Assembly (NCBI RefSeq): GCF_905475395.1
Contig: NC_058337.1
Location: forward strand, 90,142,368-90,206,367
DNA: 64,000 nt
Direction of reading: 5' to 3'
From: Chrysoperla carnea
Taxonomy: Eukaryota; Arthropoda; Insecta; Neuroptera; Chrysopidae
Shown: positions 1-10,617 of the stretch, in pieces
How positions within the stretch are numbered: the stretch's first letter is position 1
How the letters are laid out: each line of letters opens with the position of its first letter
Translations under genes and position numbers: made by a program
Notes under the pieces: model-generated
What the model was told of the DNA's origin: nothing
The model's input: only the letters and a program-made list of their open reading frames with translations
Databases searched by the model: none

Positions 1-1199
1 TAAAAAATTTGGAAAAAAATCAGTTTGGAAAAAGCATGACATATAAATAATTACTATGGAAAAGAATGGTAAAATTAACCTGATTCAATTCATTTCGAAA
101 AGTGAAATGGTAAAAAATTAGGTAATTTAAAACAATAATTCAAAAGAACAAAGTCAACTCAAATTTTTAAATTTCAATTAAAATATTTCTAAAAATTTGT
201 ATCAAAAAATGATATCTCTTTAAGTATCCTTTTCATCTCATCTGATGTCCTTGACCATCATTTTGATATTGATTTAAGAAGGTGTGTTATAAGTTTAAAG
301 TTCTTATCTCTGCGTCTGTGTGATTCTCAGTGGCTTCGTAGCCCCTAAGCGGTCCAACCGACTCGATTGAGAACATTTTATAGCCAATTTTCCAAATATC
401 TCAGTTTATATGAATACAGTGCCTACATTAAAACAATATATTATACATTGAAAAATATATTACCATAAGCACGCACTTAGAACGATTATAGGACGTGAAT
501 ATAATAAACAATTTACTTATTATTTGAGAGACACTGTACCATATGGGCAATAATTATTATTATTATACGATATTCATCTTTTATAAGAAATAGAATATTC
601 AGAAAATTACAATATCGTTATTGAGAAAAAGAATTTACAGTTGAGCAAATTTTCTTTCTGTGCTTACACATTAAAATTATTTTCTTGAATTAGTTATTAA
701 TCTTTCATGGTTAATCCATCCTTTCATCATGCCTAAATAATTATAACCTATTTTTTTCAAGCCTGTAGAAAACACCATTGAACTAATACTTTAAAAAAAA
801 TAAATAGACTCAGTGAGCTTATATGCAAAACAAATAGAATTAAAGAGAAATGAAAATTATGAGAGTATGTATTTAGAATTTATTATATACGAGTTTGAAA
901 GTCTTCCTGTTATAAAACTTTCATTTCCTAGAGGATCTGTGACGTTATATAGCGGCGGAAAAATACATTGATGAGGATAGATAATATACAAATGTCATAT
1001 ATAGTTTTTATATTCATAGCTTCGAGTATGTTACCAGAGTTATATAACGCCATCGCGACTCCTAATAAAACTTTGCATAAAAGCTTCCAATCAAAATTGG
1101 GTTATCTATATTATTGCTTACTGTCCTAGAATAAAATATCTAAAAAATTAACAGTTTTTCACAAAACAAGCACAAAAAGCTATTTAAAATTTAAATTTC
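1..1199. other. AT-rich non-coding stretch
   Basis: Apart from the relic at 230-380 I see no gene here. A weak inverted pair built on cgttatata occurs near 941-956 and 1037-1055. A short GATA-rich run begins at about 1205 and leads into the retrotransposon relic. Confidence 0.5.
230..380 (-). repeat. Relic of dispersed repeat, also seen at 3.69-3.9 kb
   Basis: On the minus strand this segment resembles 3690-3898. Shared blocks include a run like gttataagtttaa, a gtctgtgtg stretch, and a block of the form ggc-tcgtag-ccctaa-cggt-caaccga. Such blocks are typical of arthropod interspersed repeats ending in a phrase like AAATCGGTTCAGCCGTTT. The class is not assigned. The copy is degraded and its ends are approximate. 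Confidence 0.45.
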
Positions 1200-1204
1200 C
1201 TTAT

Positions 1205-1740
1205 ATAGATAGATATAAAGATAGATAAAGAAGGTCTTAACAGATTAAGAGATAATCTGAAAAACCAACAATTAAAGGCATGGACCAGCTACGAGGGAGG
1301 GCGAATCGCCAAAAGCCTGTTGGGTGAAGGAAACTCGCTCGGTAACAGAGCCGAGGAGATCTTGAAACTAAACAGAGCTGATATTAGAGTCATCGTAGAG
1401 TTACTCACAGGGCATGATAACCTGAACAAGTTCCAACATCAGATTGGAAAAAGACAATCTCCCACGTGTGACAGATGCGGAGAAAATTCAGAAGAAACAT
1501 CGATCCACCACCGGTTTGGTCCTCCCATAGTAGAACCAGAAGAAATTAGGAAACTCAGCGCTAGGCAGATCCTGTATTTCAGTACATCAGTTGATTATAA
1601 TAGCCACTGAAAAGCGTAGCGGGGATAGAGTACAAGGGTCTATTTGGCTAGGTGCTCTGAACCATTGCTTCGAGGCCCGATGCTCGAGCATGGCCCGCTA
1701 ACCTCCATACCCATACCCCATACCCATATAGATAGATAGA
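1205..1740 (+). mobile_element. Decayed non-LTR retrotransposon 3' end (ORF2 C-terminus and 3' UTR)
   Basis: An open frame runs from about 1220 to the stop at 1608-1610. It encodes a protein tail with the pattern LTGHDNLNKFQHQIGK, then S-P-T-C-D-R-C-G-E, then a block like PIVEPEEIRKLSARQIL near the end. Established knowledge: a LTGH-N-L-H-GK block, then a C-x2-C-x-E segment, then a P-x3-P-E-I-R motif marks the C-terminal RNase H-side tail of Jockey-like non-LTR retrotransposon ORF2 proteins in insects. The usual stretch between the Cys cluster and the PEEIRKL block looks deleted, because SIHH joins directly to RFGPPIVEP. The reverse-transcriptase core is absent, so this is a 5'-truncated dead copy. 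The GC-richer 3' UTR follows and ends in short cataccc repeats and a gatagata run at about 1725-1740. Confidence 0.8.
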
Positions 1741-2398
1741 AGATATTCATTTCACTAATAAAACTTTATTGATTTTCTTTATATTTTCTTCCAGTTATAT
1801 TATTCACGATGGATACAGATATGCCACCGGTAATAATTACCACAAAAGCTACCTTTTTGTTGCAAAAAGCATGAATTTGCTACAAAAAATATGTAGTTAA
1901 AAAAACAAAGTTGACAATGAAGACGTCTCTCTATAAAATTTTAAATACATTTTCCCCTTAGAAAAGAGCCCAGAAGTTTGCTTGTTTTAATTTTCCATTT
2001 CGCTGTGGAAATAATTGGATGAAAATTTTTTATAAAAAAAATCATCCTGTATCCATAAAAAAAAAACATCTCGTAAACATAGGGTATTCACCAAAAATGA
2101 AGTTTATAGAAAAATAAATATTTTTGTTTCAGACCAAACGCCAATTTTTTTGTATCACAATACTTCCTTTACTTCTTACAAGAGAGTAAAAATTGAATAT
2201 AAATATTAATTTGTTCTATTTACATATATTTTAACAAAGCCAAAACTTCATAAACAATATTTAATACTTATTTTTTTGACCTATGGACAGATATATAAAG
2301 TTATAGATAATATTAGATAGCATATAATGCTACGGCCGGACTGAAAGTCTAACACCAATCAACAACGAAAATAAGAAAGTGTCAAATGGGTACCTATA
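1741..2398. other. AT-rich non-coding stretch
   Basis: No coding region, RNA gene or clear repeat was recognised between the retrotransposon tail and the MITE at 2401. Confidence 0.5.
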
Positions 2399-2400
2399 TA

Positions 2401-2599
2401 CAGGGAGTTTTGTTTTGATTGCAGAACGTGGGCCTACATAATAAACTCATAAAGACGAAGGAAAAAATTATTTACACATTTTGGATCTGAGGCCTACTTT
2501 GCGAGAAAATTAACAAAATAAATTAATATAATATTAAAAAAAAGTAAATAACATTATCGAATCACAGTTCAATGAAATGGTCAATAACAGAACACCCTG
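2401..2599 (+). mobile_element. MITE, CAGGG-type terminal inverted repeats, TA flanks
   Basis: The element begins CAGGGAGTTTTGTT and ends in the inverse complement of CAGGGTGTTCTGTTATTGAC, with a TA dinucleotide directly outside each end. The interior carries ctcataaagacgaagg, ggcctactttgcgag and cgaatcacagttcaat, all of which recur in the arms of the element at 9094-9782. A short non-autonomous DNA transposon with a TA target-site duplication (Tc1/mariner-like) is the simplest reading. No transposase is present. Confidence 0.75.
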
Positions 2600-2601
2600 T
2601 A

Positions 2602-3464
2602 TAATATCTATACTGTGTAGTGTTGTTGATAAAATATTCATATTATTATTTAGAAATATTTATTGTTAATATTTTTTTCGACGATATATCGATAGTTCGA
2701 TATTGAAATATAAACAGCGATGGTCGTTTTTTTTTAATAGGTTTTTATATTTCATTTTTTCGTCTTAAATTATTTTATCTACAGAATCATCGCAAACTTA
2801 ATTTACTGTACTTAATTTACACTATATTATACTTATCCTCTTTTCTTAGTTTATTTTTTTCGATGCTTTCTTAAAACGAAATGCAATTTTGTATAGTTAT
2901 TGGATACGCCTGTGGTATAATAATTTCAAAATTTCAGCTTTTAGACCACCTAGCACCCAAAAAAGACAACTTGTACTAAGGTAAGTTTAGCTAAACAGAC
3001 AGAGAAGTAAGATATGTGATAAGCGGTGCACCAACTATATTATTTTGTTTTACTCCGGTTATTGATGTATTTGCTTTCCGATTTTCTTAAACAATAAATG
3101 CACCTAAATAGGCCACAAAAATAAATCGTGCAAAACCTTAAGCCAAATCTCACGCCGCACAAAAACATACCCTAGCCTTGTATCTATACCTATCGAGTTT
3201 AACGTGAACAACAGTTGACTGTTCAAATCAATGGTAGCCGACCTGCTTCAGAAATTTAAAAGACTTTTAGCTCTCTGGTGAAAAACTTCTCTATGAAAAC
3301 AACAATAATTAGTTGAATTTAATTAAAGTATAGAAAGTTTGATTAGATTAATAATAATTTTTATGATAAAAAATGCACATATTTTCAAATGCAAAAATAA
3401 ACTTTCTACTAAAATATTTAATGCTGTATCGACAGATTTTTACCTCCGTATACACAAATAGTCA
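2602..3464. other. AT-rich non-coding stretch
   Basis: No gene or recognisable repeat was seen. The composition is ordinary for the window. Confidence 0.5.
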
Positions 3465-3898
3465 GTTCCGTAGCCGAATAATTTTTCGGTGGGTTTTTTA
3501 AATTTTTTAAATTTCACGTGTTTTTTATATTCGTACTAGTGCTGTGATTACACAAGTGAAATTTACAAAATTTAAAAAACCCCCGACAAATTTTTCGGGT
3601 ACGGAACCTTAAACTCACACTTGAAACATATCTAATAACACTTGCCATTAAATTAAATTTTTTCTTAAGGCCTTTAACATCGTCAATTTTTTGGTTTTTT
3701 CAAGTACGGAACTCTAAAGTCGCAATTGAAACATAGCTTAGAACACTGTCCATGATATGAGGTTTCATACGAAACAAAAAAATCAAAATCGGTTCATCCG
3801 TTTAGACTCTACGATGCCATAGATAGACAGACAAACACACACACAGACATAGCGGTTAAACTTATAACATCTCCTTTTTTTAGTTCGGGGGTTAAAAA
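3465..3898 (+). repeat. Dispersed repeat with a hairpin head
   Basis: Positions 3465-3521 and 3551-3607 form an imperfect inverted repeat of about 57 bp per arm, built on GTTCCGTAGCCGAATAATTT and a run of thymines and adenines, with a loop near 3522-3550. Downstream come a phrase like caaaatcggttcatccgttt (about 3786) and a block rich in ac/ag dinucleotides (about 3827-3850). These are typical of abundant arthropod interspersed repeats. Part of the downstream section recurs inverted at 230-380. Its transposon class is not established. Confidence 0.6.
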
Positions 3899-4301
3899 AG
3901 ATTATAATAGGAAAAAAAATAGACTAATTTTTAAGGCTCGATTTTCTTAGGTATTTATTTTGATATTTTTTATTTGAAGTTAAATCATTTGACTCAGTGT
4001 CCGACTTATTCTTCAACACGGTTATAATTAATTTTTGATTTTTTTAAAAGTAGTATGCATTAATAAATTTTCCAGATTAATGTAATAAATGTTGCCTATA
4101 AGATAAATTCTGTTATAATATTATTTATGATAACAAAACAAATAAAATACTACCATAACATAAAGCGATAAATTATAATTCTTAAATTAGACTTGTTAGG
4201 TCATTTCACTCAATTCATTAACATACCAAAGTACATTATTAATATTTTTATTATTGTTGTTGTCAAGAATAATAATATAGCTTTAAAAAAATTATTTGAA
4301 C
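3899..4301. other. Upstream region of the EcKinase-like gene
   Basis: AT-rich sequence with no other gene. It must hold the promoter and 5' leader of the gene starting at 4302, but I could not pick a specific core promoter element with confidence. Confidence 0.4.
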
Positions 4302-6611
4302 ATGGAACTAGAGAATTTAATTTCTAAAGAACAATGTTTATACATTTTAGAAAAAATATTAAAAACACAATCTTTTCAACTAATTAATTATACAATATGT
4401 CATATAAAAAATATTAAAAGTTTTTTAATTAAAGATTACATTAGTGTTAAATGTAAAGTGAAAATCAATTCTGATATAAATACATATTTTTTTAATATTA
4501 AATGTAATAAAAATGTGAAACAAAATACTTTTAAACAATATTTTATACCATCACAACATTTAAATGAAGTGGAATATAATTTATATTTAAAGTTAGCTGA
4601 GAACGATCATCATCTGGAATGGGTTCCACAAATTTATTGTGCGTCAAACGATAAGATTTTCATGGAAGATTTACTTCAATCTGATTATACATTTGCAAAT
4701 GATTTTGATTATAAACATTGTACTCAAGTTTTGTCAACACTTGCTAAAATGCATGCATATGGATTCAAAGCAAAGACTGTATCATTTTCAATTTCTTTAA
4801 TTAAAGAAAATAATACTTTAAAAAATATTTATGAAATTTGTTTAGAATTATATTCAGAACCAATTAAAGAATGGCAAAACATGATTAAAAATACTTATAA
4901 AATTTTAACTGACGAAATATTAAATAAAAAAGTTTTAAGTGTATTAAACGAACAATTTAAAAAAATTTATGATAAAACAAATCAAAATTATTTCACATTA
5001 TGCCATGGAAATTTAACACGAAATAATATTTTATTTAAAAATAATTCAAAGGGATGTAAATTAATCAATTTCAAAAATGCATCATACTCTGTACCAATTA
5101 TTGATGTGTTAACATTTTTATTTGGAAATACAACAACTGAATTCAGACAACTTCATTTTAATAACCTTCTTGAGCATTATTACCAAGAATTATATAACGA
5201 ATTAAAATTCTATGGTCTCGAATTACAAACAATATTCGATAAATACACCTTTCATTATTTATGTAAGGAATATTCGTTATACAGTAAAATAATTGCATTA
5301 CCTTTTCAAATTATATCAAACTTTGAACATTTCTCTGAAGATTATTTATCGGAATATATAAAATCAAATTCGAAACATTTTAATCAAATAATTGAAGAAA
5401 TTAATGAAAATTTAAAAGAAGATAAAATTACAAGGGAAATTTCCTATAAATTAATTTACGAAACGCTTCAACACAATGAGTACAAATTAATTAATTTTAA
5501 TTTGAATGAAATACCAAATATTAAAGGATACTTAGGACAACAAAAACTACTAACTATAAAAATCCAACTAGAAAATCAGTTGAAAACTCTTAGCTATTTC
5601 GTAAAATTATTACCCGAAGAAAAAGGACAACATGATGTATTATTAAAAATGAATGGTTTTGAGCGTGAAGTAATTGTGTTTCTTGAAATATTTAAATTAA
5701 TGCAAGAATCTGGTATTCAAATTCATGAAGTTGTACCAAAATGTTATCTTGGGTTAATAAACGATTGTTTAATATTTGAATATCTGGAAAATTATAAATC
5801 CTGTAATAAGTTTCAAATGTACGATTTTGATCATGTAAATTTAATGTTTAAAAGTTTGGCAAAACTCCATGCTTTCAGTGTTATAGTTGAAGAAAAATTG
5901 AACATTTGCTTGGGTGATAAATTTAGTACAATATTCAAAGAGTTTATGTATAATGAAGATGGTATCAATGCTGGTTTCAAAGGTGTCCAATTCATGAATA
6001 ATTGTCTGAAGTATTTAGATGTTGAATTTTTAATAAAGAAATTAAATATAATGAAGCAAAAATTCCCAGATTATGTGAAACGTTCCAAAACGTATCGAAA
6101 TGTTTTAAGTCATGGGGATTTATGGTTGAATAATGCCATGTTCTCATACGATGTCAATGGTAAACCAATACATTGTTATATAATCGATTTTCAATATTGT
6201 CGCTATTTACCACAAGCACATGATGTAATGTGCTCATTACATTTAACAACCTCCAATGATCTCCGTAAACAGTATCAAGAACAATTATTATTAAATTATT
6301 ACAAATATTTTAAAGATGAATTGCTGAAGTATGATATCGATTGTGAAAAAATCATATGTGTTAATGATTTTCTACAAAGTTGTCAGGAACTTGAACCATT
6401 TGCAATGTTTCAGAAAACATTTTATTTCCAATTTTCTATGATGTGTTCTGAATATGAAGATAATTATCGATCAAACCTTCAATTACAAGAACAATTTTTA
6501 AATGGTGATCGTTATCATGTTATACATGAAAATTGGAAAATGTCTGAAATGTATCGAAAATATATGGCTGAGTGTCACGTACCCGTTTTAGAATATTGTA
6601 AGCAATTATGA
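4302..6611 (+). CDS. Tandem two-domain EcKinase-like (CHK) protein, N-domain probably a pseudokinase
   Basis: An uninterrupted 769-residue reading frame. The start is the ATG at 4302 in good context (gaacATGG); the frame is open for two further codons upstream without another ATG. The protein is an internal duplication. About residues 1-375 and 376-769 each carry an EcKinase/CHK fold, and the two begin alike (QLINYTICHIKNIKSFL against KLINFNLNEIPNIKGYL). The second domain has HGDLWLNN with catalytic Asp606, a metal-binding IDFQ with Asp629, an FVKLLP strand and an LAKLHAF helix, as expected for the family. The first domain has HGNLTRNN and LINFK, so both Asp are Asn (237 and 256). Family members are usually single-domain proteins of about 400 residues. 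They phosphorylate ecdysteroids (22-kinase) or detoxify small molecules; the substrate here is unknown. No signal peptide or introns are evident. A polyadenylation signal lies at 6684. Confidence 0.9.
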   Translation: MELENLISKEQCLYILEKILKTQSFQLINYTICHIKNIKSFLIKDYISVKCKVKINSDINTYFFNIKCNKNVKQNTFKQYFIPSQHLNEVEYNLYLKLAENDHHLEWVPQIYCASNDKIFMEDLLQSDYTFANDFDYKHCTQVLSTLAKMHAYGFKAKTVSFSISLIKENNTLKNIYEICLELYSEPIKEWQNMIKNTYKILTDEILNKKVLSVLNEQFKKIYDKTNQNYFTLCHGNLTRNNILFKNNSKGCKLINFKNASYSVPIIDVLTFLFGNTTTEFRQLHFNNLLEHYYQELYNELKFYGLELQTIFDKYTFHYLCKEYSLYSKIIALPFQIISNFEHFSEDYLSEYIKSNSKHFNQIIEEINENLKEDKITREISYKLIYETLQHNEYKLINFNLNEIPNIKGYLGQQKLLTIKIQLENQLKTLSYFVKLLPEEKGQHDVLLKMNGFEREVIVFLEIFKLMQESGIQIHEVVPKCYLGLINDCLIFEYLENYKSCNKFQMYDFDHVNLMFKSLAKLHAFSVIVEEKLNICLGDKFSTIFKEFMYNEDGINAGFKGVQFMNNCLKYLDVEFLIKKLNIMKQKFPDYVKRSKTYRNVLSHGDLWLNNAMFSYDVNGKPIHCYIIDFQYCRYLPQAHDVMCSLHLTTSNDLRKQYQEQLLLNYYKYFKDELLKYDIDCEKIICVNDFLQSCQELEPFAMFQKTFYFQFSMMCSEYEDNYRSNLQLQEQFLNGDRYHVIHENWKMSEMYRKYMAECHVPVLEYCKQL

Positions 6612-6683
6612 AAGCATGAACTTAATTGAATAATTGTTTTTACACTTTACAGACATTTTTACGTTGACGATTAATTGATTATA

Positions 6684-6689
6684 AATAAA
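6684..6689 (+). terminator. Candidate polyadenylation signal AATAAA
   Basis: The hexamer AATAAA lies 73 bp after the stop of the EcKinase-like gene. In such AT-rich DNA the hexamer is common, so the assignment rests on position only. Confidence 0.4.
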
Positions 6690-6867
6690 TTAATGAAAGA
6701 TAAATTTTAAATCGAAATTAAGCACATAAAAATAATATCAATCGCTTTTATATTGGATTCTTTGGGTTATTTGTGTTTACATGGTTTTTGACCTAAGACG
6801 TTAAATTATCTTTCTTATGAACTCAAAATTATGGCCATTGATATTATTGCTTTTTTACCCAAGTTTT

Positions 6868-7425
6868 TATACCATGCATATATGTAATATGCAAGGTTTA
6901 CTAAGTTTAGTCCCAAATTTGCAACGCTTAAAAATATTGATGCTATGAACAAAATTTTGGTATAGGTGTTTATAAAATCACTTAATTAGTCGGTTGTCTA
7001 TCCGTCTGTCCGTCTGTCTGCCAATACGATAACTCAAAAACGAAAAAAGATTTCAAGCTGAAATTTTTACAGCGTACTCAGGACGTAAAAAGTGAGATCA
7101 AGTCCGTAAATGAGCAGCATAGGTTAATTGAGTCTTGGGTCCGTAGGACCCATCTTGTAAACCGTTAGAGATAGAACAAAAGTTTAAATGTAAAAAATAT
7201 TCGTTATGAAAAAATAACCAACTTTTGTAAGAAAAATTTTTTTTTAAACATCACTGTTTACCTGTGAGAGCGCAAATTATGCGCAAATTGTATAGTATGT
7301 ATTATATGAATATATTAGTTATATATGTGTCACATTATGTATGTGTAATGTGATAAAGTGATCAACACTTTCTATGCATGGTATTTCAATAGTTAACTCA
7401 GTCAATTGTTTCTTTTCACTTGTTA
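6868..7425 (+). repeat. Interspersed repeat, first of two long copies (second at 63.44 kb)
   Basis: This roughly 560-bp block matches 63441-63985 along most of its length. Shared phrases include aagtttagtccca, aacgcttaaaaatattgatg, ggtataggtgtt, ccgtctgtc, gataactcaaaaacgaaaaa, gttagaaatagaacaaaa-type text and aacatcactgttta. The outer parts are inverted (ATACCATGCATA near 6870 and ATGCATGGTAT at 7374-7384), which suggests a non-autonomous DNA element, although the match continues about 40 bp past the right inverted end. No coding capacity is visible. A 3'-end fragment lies at 36211-36268. Confidence 0.7.
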
Positions 7426-8706
7426 TTTGATTAAATTTGGTTTAAACTTGGAATTTAAAAAAAATTAAAAAAAGGCTATAATGCTAATCTCTCATGCAAA
7501 ATAAAAGACTCTTCTTCGGGTGGAATTGCCTCTTTGTGGTAGTTTATGCACAAGCTTGCGAAATATGAAATGAATTAGTCATTAAATACTTATTTTTTAT
7601 TTACGTGGGATATCATTGGGAGCCGGGCCATCACCGGTTCAAGTATCATACATAATAAAACCATTTGTTTACTTTCGTAATTATAACCAACATTCAGTAA
7701 GTTTTCTATTAGCAGTTATTATTATCAGTCAAGTTGCTAAAACTTTTGGTGTCGGGTGTTTCGGTGTTTAAGATTAAGTGATCACAAGCTATGATAAGAC
7801 ATTTTCCATTTTGTAATAGTTTTGGTAATTTTATTTTAGGTATTTTTTCCAAAATACTCAGCAGTTCTTTTAAATAAAATATGCGATTTGTATAAATTTT
7901 TAATCTATATTTAAACTTTCTACTTTGAAACATCTACATCCTTGAAAATATAAAAATAATACTAACTAATAGTATTAAATACTCGATTGATTGCATAGGA
8001 ACGGTTAACTCTGTAACGATTTCATCATTTTGTTAAGTCAAAAATATTATTGTTTTATTTTTAGAAAAAAATAATGCAAAATAATTTGTTAGATAATTAA
8101 TATATTTATTTTATCTCTACATTTTTTGTTAAGTGTCAAAGTGCTTTTGACCGATTATTTTGTTTGTTTGTGTTGTCTTAAGCTATTATGTTTACACTTA
8201 TATTTAAAATTCTTTGAAATATTATTAGTATTATATTAGCGTGTAAATTTTTTTATAAATTTTATATAAATAAATTCATTTATTTATTATCTGTTTTTCT
8301 TATCAACTTTAAAACCTTCCTCCTTCTATATGAGACAAAGAATTTTTGTGCATAGAATACGATTTTTCTTCATAAAAATGCGATTATAAGGTAGGTAAAA
8401 GTGATACCCATATTTGCATATTATTGTAAAAAATGAAAAAGGCTTGTTCTGAAGGTGCCATTGGCAATGTCGAGAAACTTCACGGTCATTCGAATAATTT
8501 AGTTTCCCTTTCATGACAAATGCAGAATTGAGTAAAACGCTGCTAGATATCTATATGAAGGATTGCATATTTAAATCAGGAAGAAATGAGTTGGCGGCGT
8601 CAAACATCGTTACAGGGATCTCAAAAAAAAATGTGTACTGTATAATCAAAAACTGGCAGAGTTTTTCTTAATCATATCATTTTTCTCTATTTAACCTATT
8701 TGCACA
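7426..8706. other. AT-rich non-coding stretch
   Basis: No gene recognised. The short open frames on the minus strand here have no family-like motifs and look like chance frames in AT-rich DNA. Confidence 0.45.
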
Positions 8707-9090
8707 TTTTAAATCAAGAGGATTTATGGTTGTTTAATGTCATTTTTTCCTACGATGTTAATGATAAAACCAATACACTGTTATTTAATCAATTTTCAAT
8801 ATTGTCGCTATTTACCACAAGCACATGATGTGATGCACTCATTACATTTAATAACCTGCAATGACTTTACAGATCTGACTTGACAATATCAAGAACAACT
8901 ATTATTAATGTATTTAAAAGATGAATTATTGCAGTATGATATCGATTGTAAAAAGTCGTATGTGTTAATGATTTTTTAAAAGGTTCTCATGAGCTCGAAC
9001 CATTTGCAATGTTTTAGAAAAAATTTTCTTTTAACTTTCTATGATGTATTCTGAATATGAAGAGATTAAATGATCAACTATCAAAATAAT
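8707..9090 (+). pseudogene. EcKinase-like pseudogene, truncated paralogue of the 4.3-kb gene
   Basis: The DNA aligns by eye with 6105-6485, the catalytic part of the second domain of the neighbouring gene. Shared blocks include ggatttatggttg, caatattgtcgctatttacc, cacaagcacatgatgt, tatcaagaacaa, tgatatcgattgt and gaaccatttgcaatgttt. The copy is broken: single-base insertions and deletions shift the frame (around 8770 and 8870-8885), an in-frame stop replaces a Gln codon in the segment after GAACCATTTGCAATG, and about 15 bp encoding NYYKYF-like residues are missing. Nothing from the 5' two-thirds of the gene is seen. At its 3' end the similarity stops at the MITE that begins at 9094. A tandem duplicate that decayed and was then hit by a transposon is the likely history. 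Confidence 0.85.
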
Positions 9091-9093
9091 ATA

Positions 9094-9782
9094 CAGGGCG
9101 TTCTGTTATTGACTGCAGATCTTTTTCCTACAGAATAAGCTCATAAAGACGAAGGATTTATTAAAATAATATTAATAAAAACTAAATAACTATATCGAAT
9201 CACAGTTCAATAAAGTATTGAAGGATTATAGGAGGTCGTCCTATAATCTATTTACATACATAAAATAAAAACATTCAAAAAATACCTAATATTGTCAATC
9301 AACATGGCATATCTGAATCAGTTGATTGAGTCATCATCAGTTTAGTTTTTTCTATGCATATTGATTTAATATAGGAGCTTGAATGGTTGTATCTATGTAC
9401 AATGTATACTCAATGTCACAAAAAATGCTCGTTTTAAAACATTCTAAGTGTTACTATTATAACATAACATATGATGCGTACGCTTAGAATGGTTTTAACT
9501 GTGGCACTTTTTCTGACAGTGAGTGTACATCCTACTTCTTCTCCTTCTCTTATTATTATTATTATTTCTTAGTTAATTTATAATACAATACCATCCTTCA
9601 AAATTTTATTGAACTGTGATTCGATAAAGTTATTTACTTTTTATTAATATTATATTAATTTATTTTGTTAATTATCTCACAAAGTAGGCCTCAGATCAGA
9701 AAATTTTTAAATAACTTTTTCCTTCGTCTTTATGAGCTTATTCTGTGGGCAAACGATCTGCAGTCAATAACTGAACGCCCTG
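9094..9782. mobile_element. Inverted pair of CAGGG-type MITE arms (same family as 2401-2599)
   Basis: Left arm from 9094 reads CAGGGCGTTCTGTTATTGAC and continues to about 9235. The right arm (about 9590-9782) is its inverse complement, with the same TA dinucleotide just outside each end. The left arm lacks a block present in the right arm (the ggcctactttgtgag section). The arms carry the sequence of the 199-bp element at 2401, so this is either one large foldback element or two copies inserted head to head. Between the arms lies unrelated DNA that includes the nested palindromic element at 9403-9530. Confidence 0.75.
9403..9530. mobile_element. Small palindromic MITE nested between the inverted MITE arms
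   Basis: The left half (tgtatactcaatgtcac, aaaaatgc, ttttaaaacattctaagtg) is matched in inverse complement by the right half (cgcttagaatggttttaac, gcactttttctgacagtg, agtgtaca), giving arms of about 50 bp with a short loop near 9455-9480. A non-autonomous DNA transposon nested in the larger inverted structure is the simplest explanation. No coding potential. Confidence 0.6.
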
Positions 9783-10016
9783 TATAATATATACAACTGT
9801 TGACAAACCTTATTTTTAATAATTTGAGATTTCACCCCTTTAAGAAGTTCTCAAGTTACAACTGATGCACTCAGCATATACTTAACAATTTTTTTGAACG
9901 AAAAATTGTGGATTAATTATAATAATTATTTATTCAAAAATAATAAATAAATACTTTTTATCTGAATTGAGATGATTAAGAAATTCACAGATGTTTAAAA
10001 TAAATAATATGTTCAT

Positions 10017-10617
10017 ATACCGAGTGTATCACAAAATGTTACAGCGGTGCTCTGTATAAAAATTAAATAATTCTACAGGAGGTTAAATTCAATAATATTT
10101 TAATGAAAATTTCAAAAAATCTCACGTGCAAATTGTTTAAACACGGATTGACTGATATTGCCTTTTTTGAAAGGTTATTTGATCGAGAGTTCTTAGCTAC
10201 CAAAGTGCGAGTAAAAGATCGCTTCTTTTCTAATATAGGTTTATGTACACCAAAAAAACTAGAAAAATAGCGATATAATCTTCAAACGGCTGAGTACATT
10301 TTTTTTGAAATATAGTTGAGAACACTCTCGATCAAGTTAACTTTTAAAGGAAAACAAAAAATTCAAAACTGTTTCATACCTCAGAGGAATCCATGAGACT
10401 TGATTATATACCGAGAGCTTCTTCAAATTTTTAATTTAATATTATTCTATTGTACGCATATATATTTCTACACATTATTTACCAAAAATGTAAGTAGAGC
10501 CAGATAGTCTTATTGTACTGTAATGGTATTATTGAATTTTACTTAAACTTTATGTGAGAAAATAGGTCCATATTAGTGTGGTAAATACTAGAACACTTTA
10601 CGCAACACATCCGGTAT
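10017..10617. mobile_element. Probable foldback MITE, decayed
   Basis: The ends read ATACCGAGTGTATCACAAAATG on the left and, in inverse complement, ATACCGGATGTGTTGCG on the right. Inner arm segments also match in inverse: tttgatcgagagttctta near 10190 against the complement of the gaacactctcgatcaa block near 10320, and ttaaattcaataata near 10083 against the complement of the block near 10530. The arms are long but diverged. Flanking duplications were not resolved. Confidence 0.45.
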
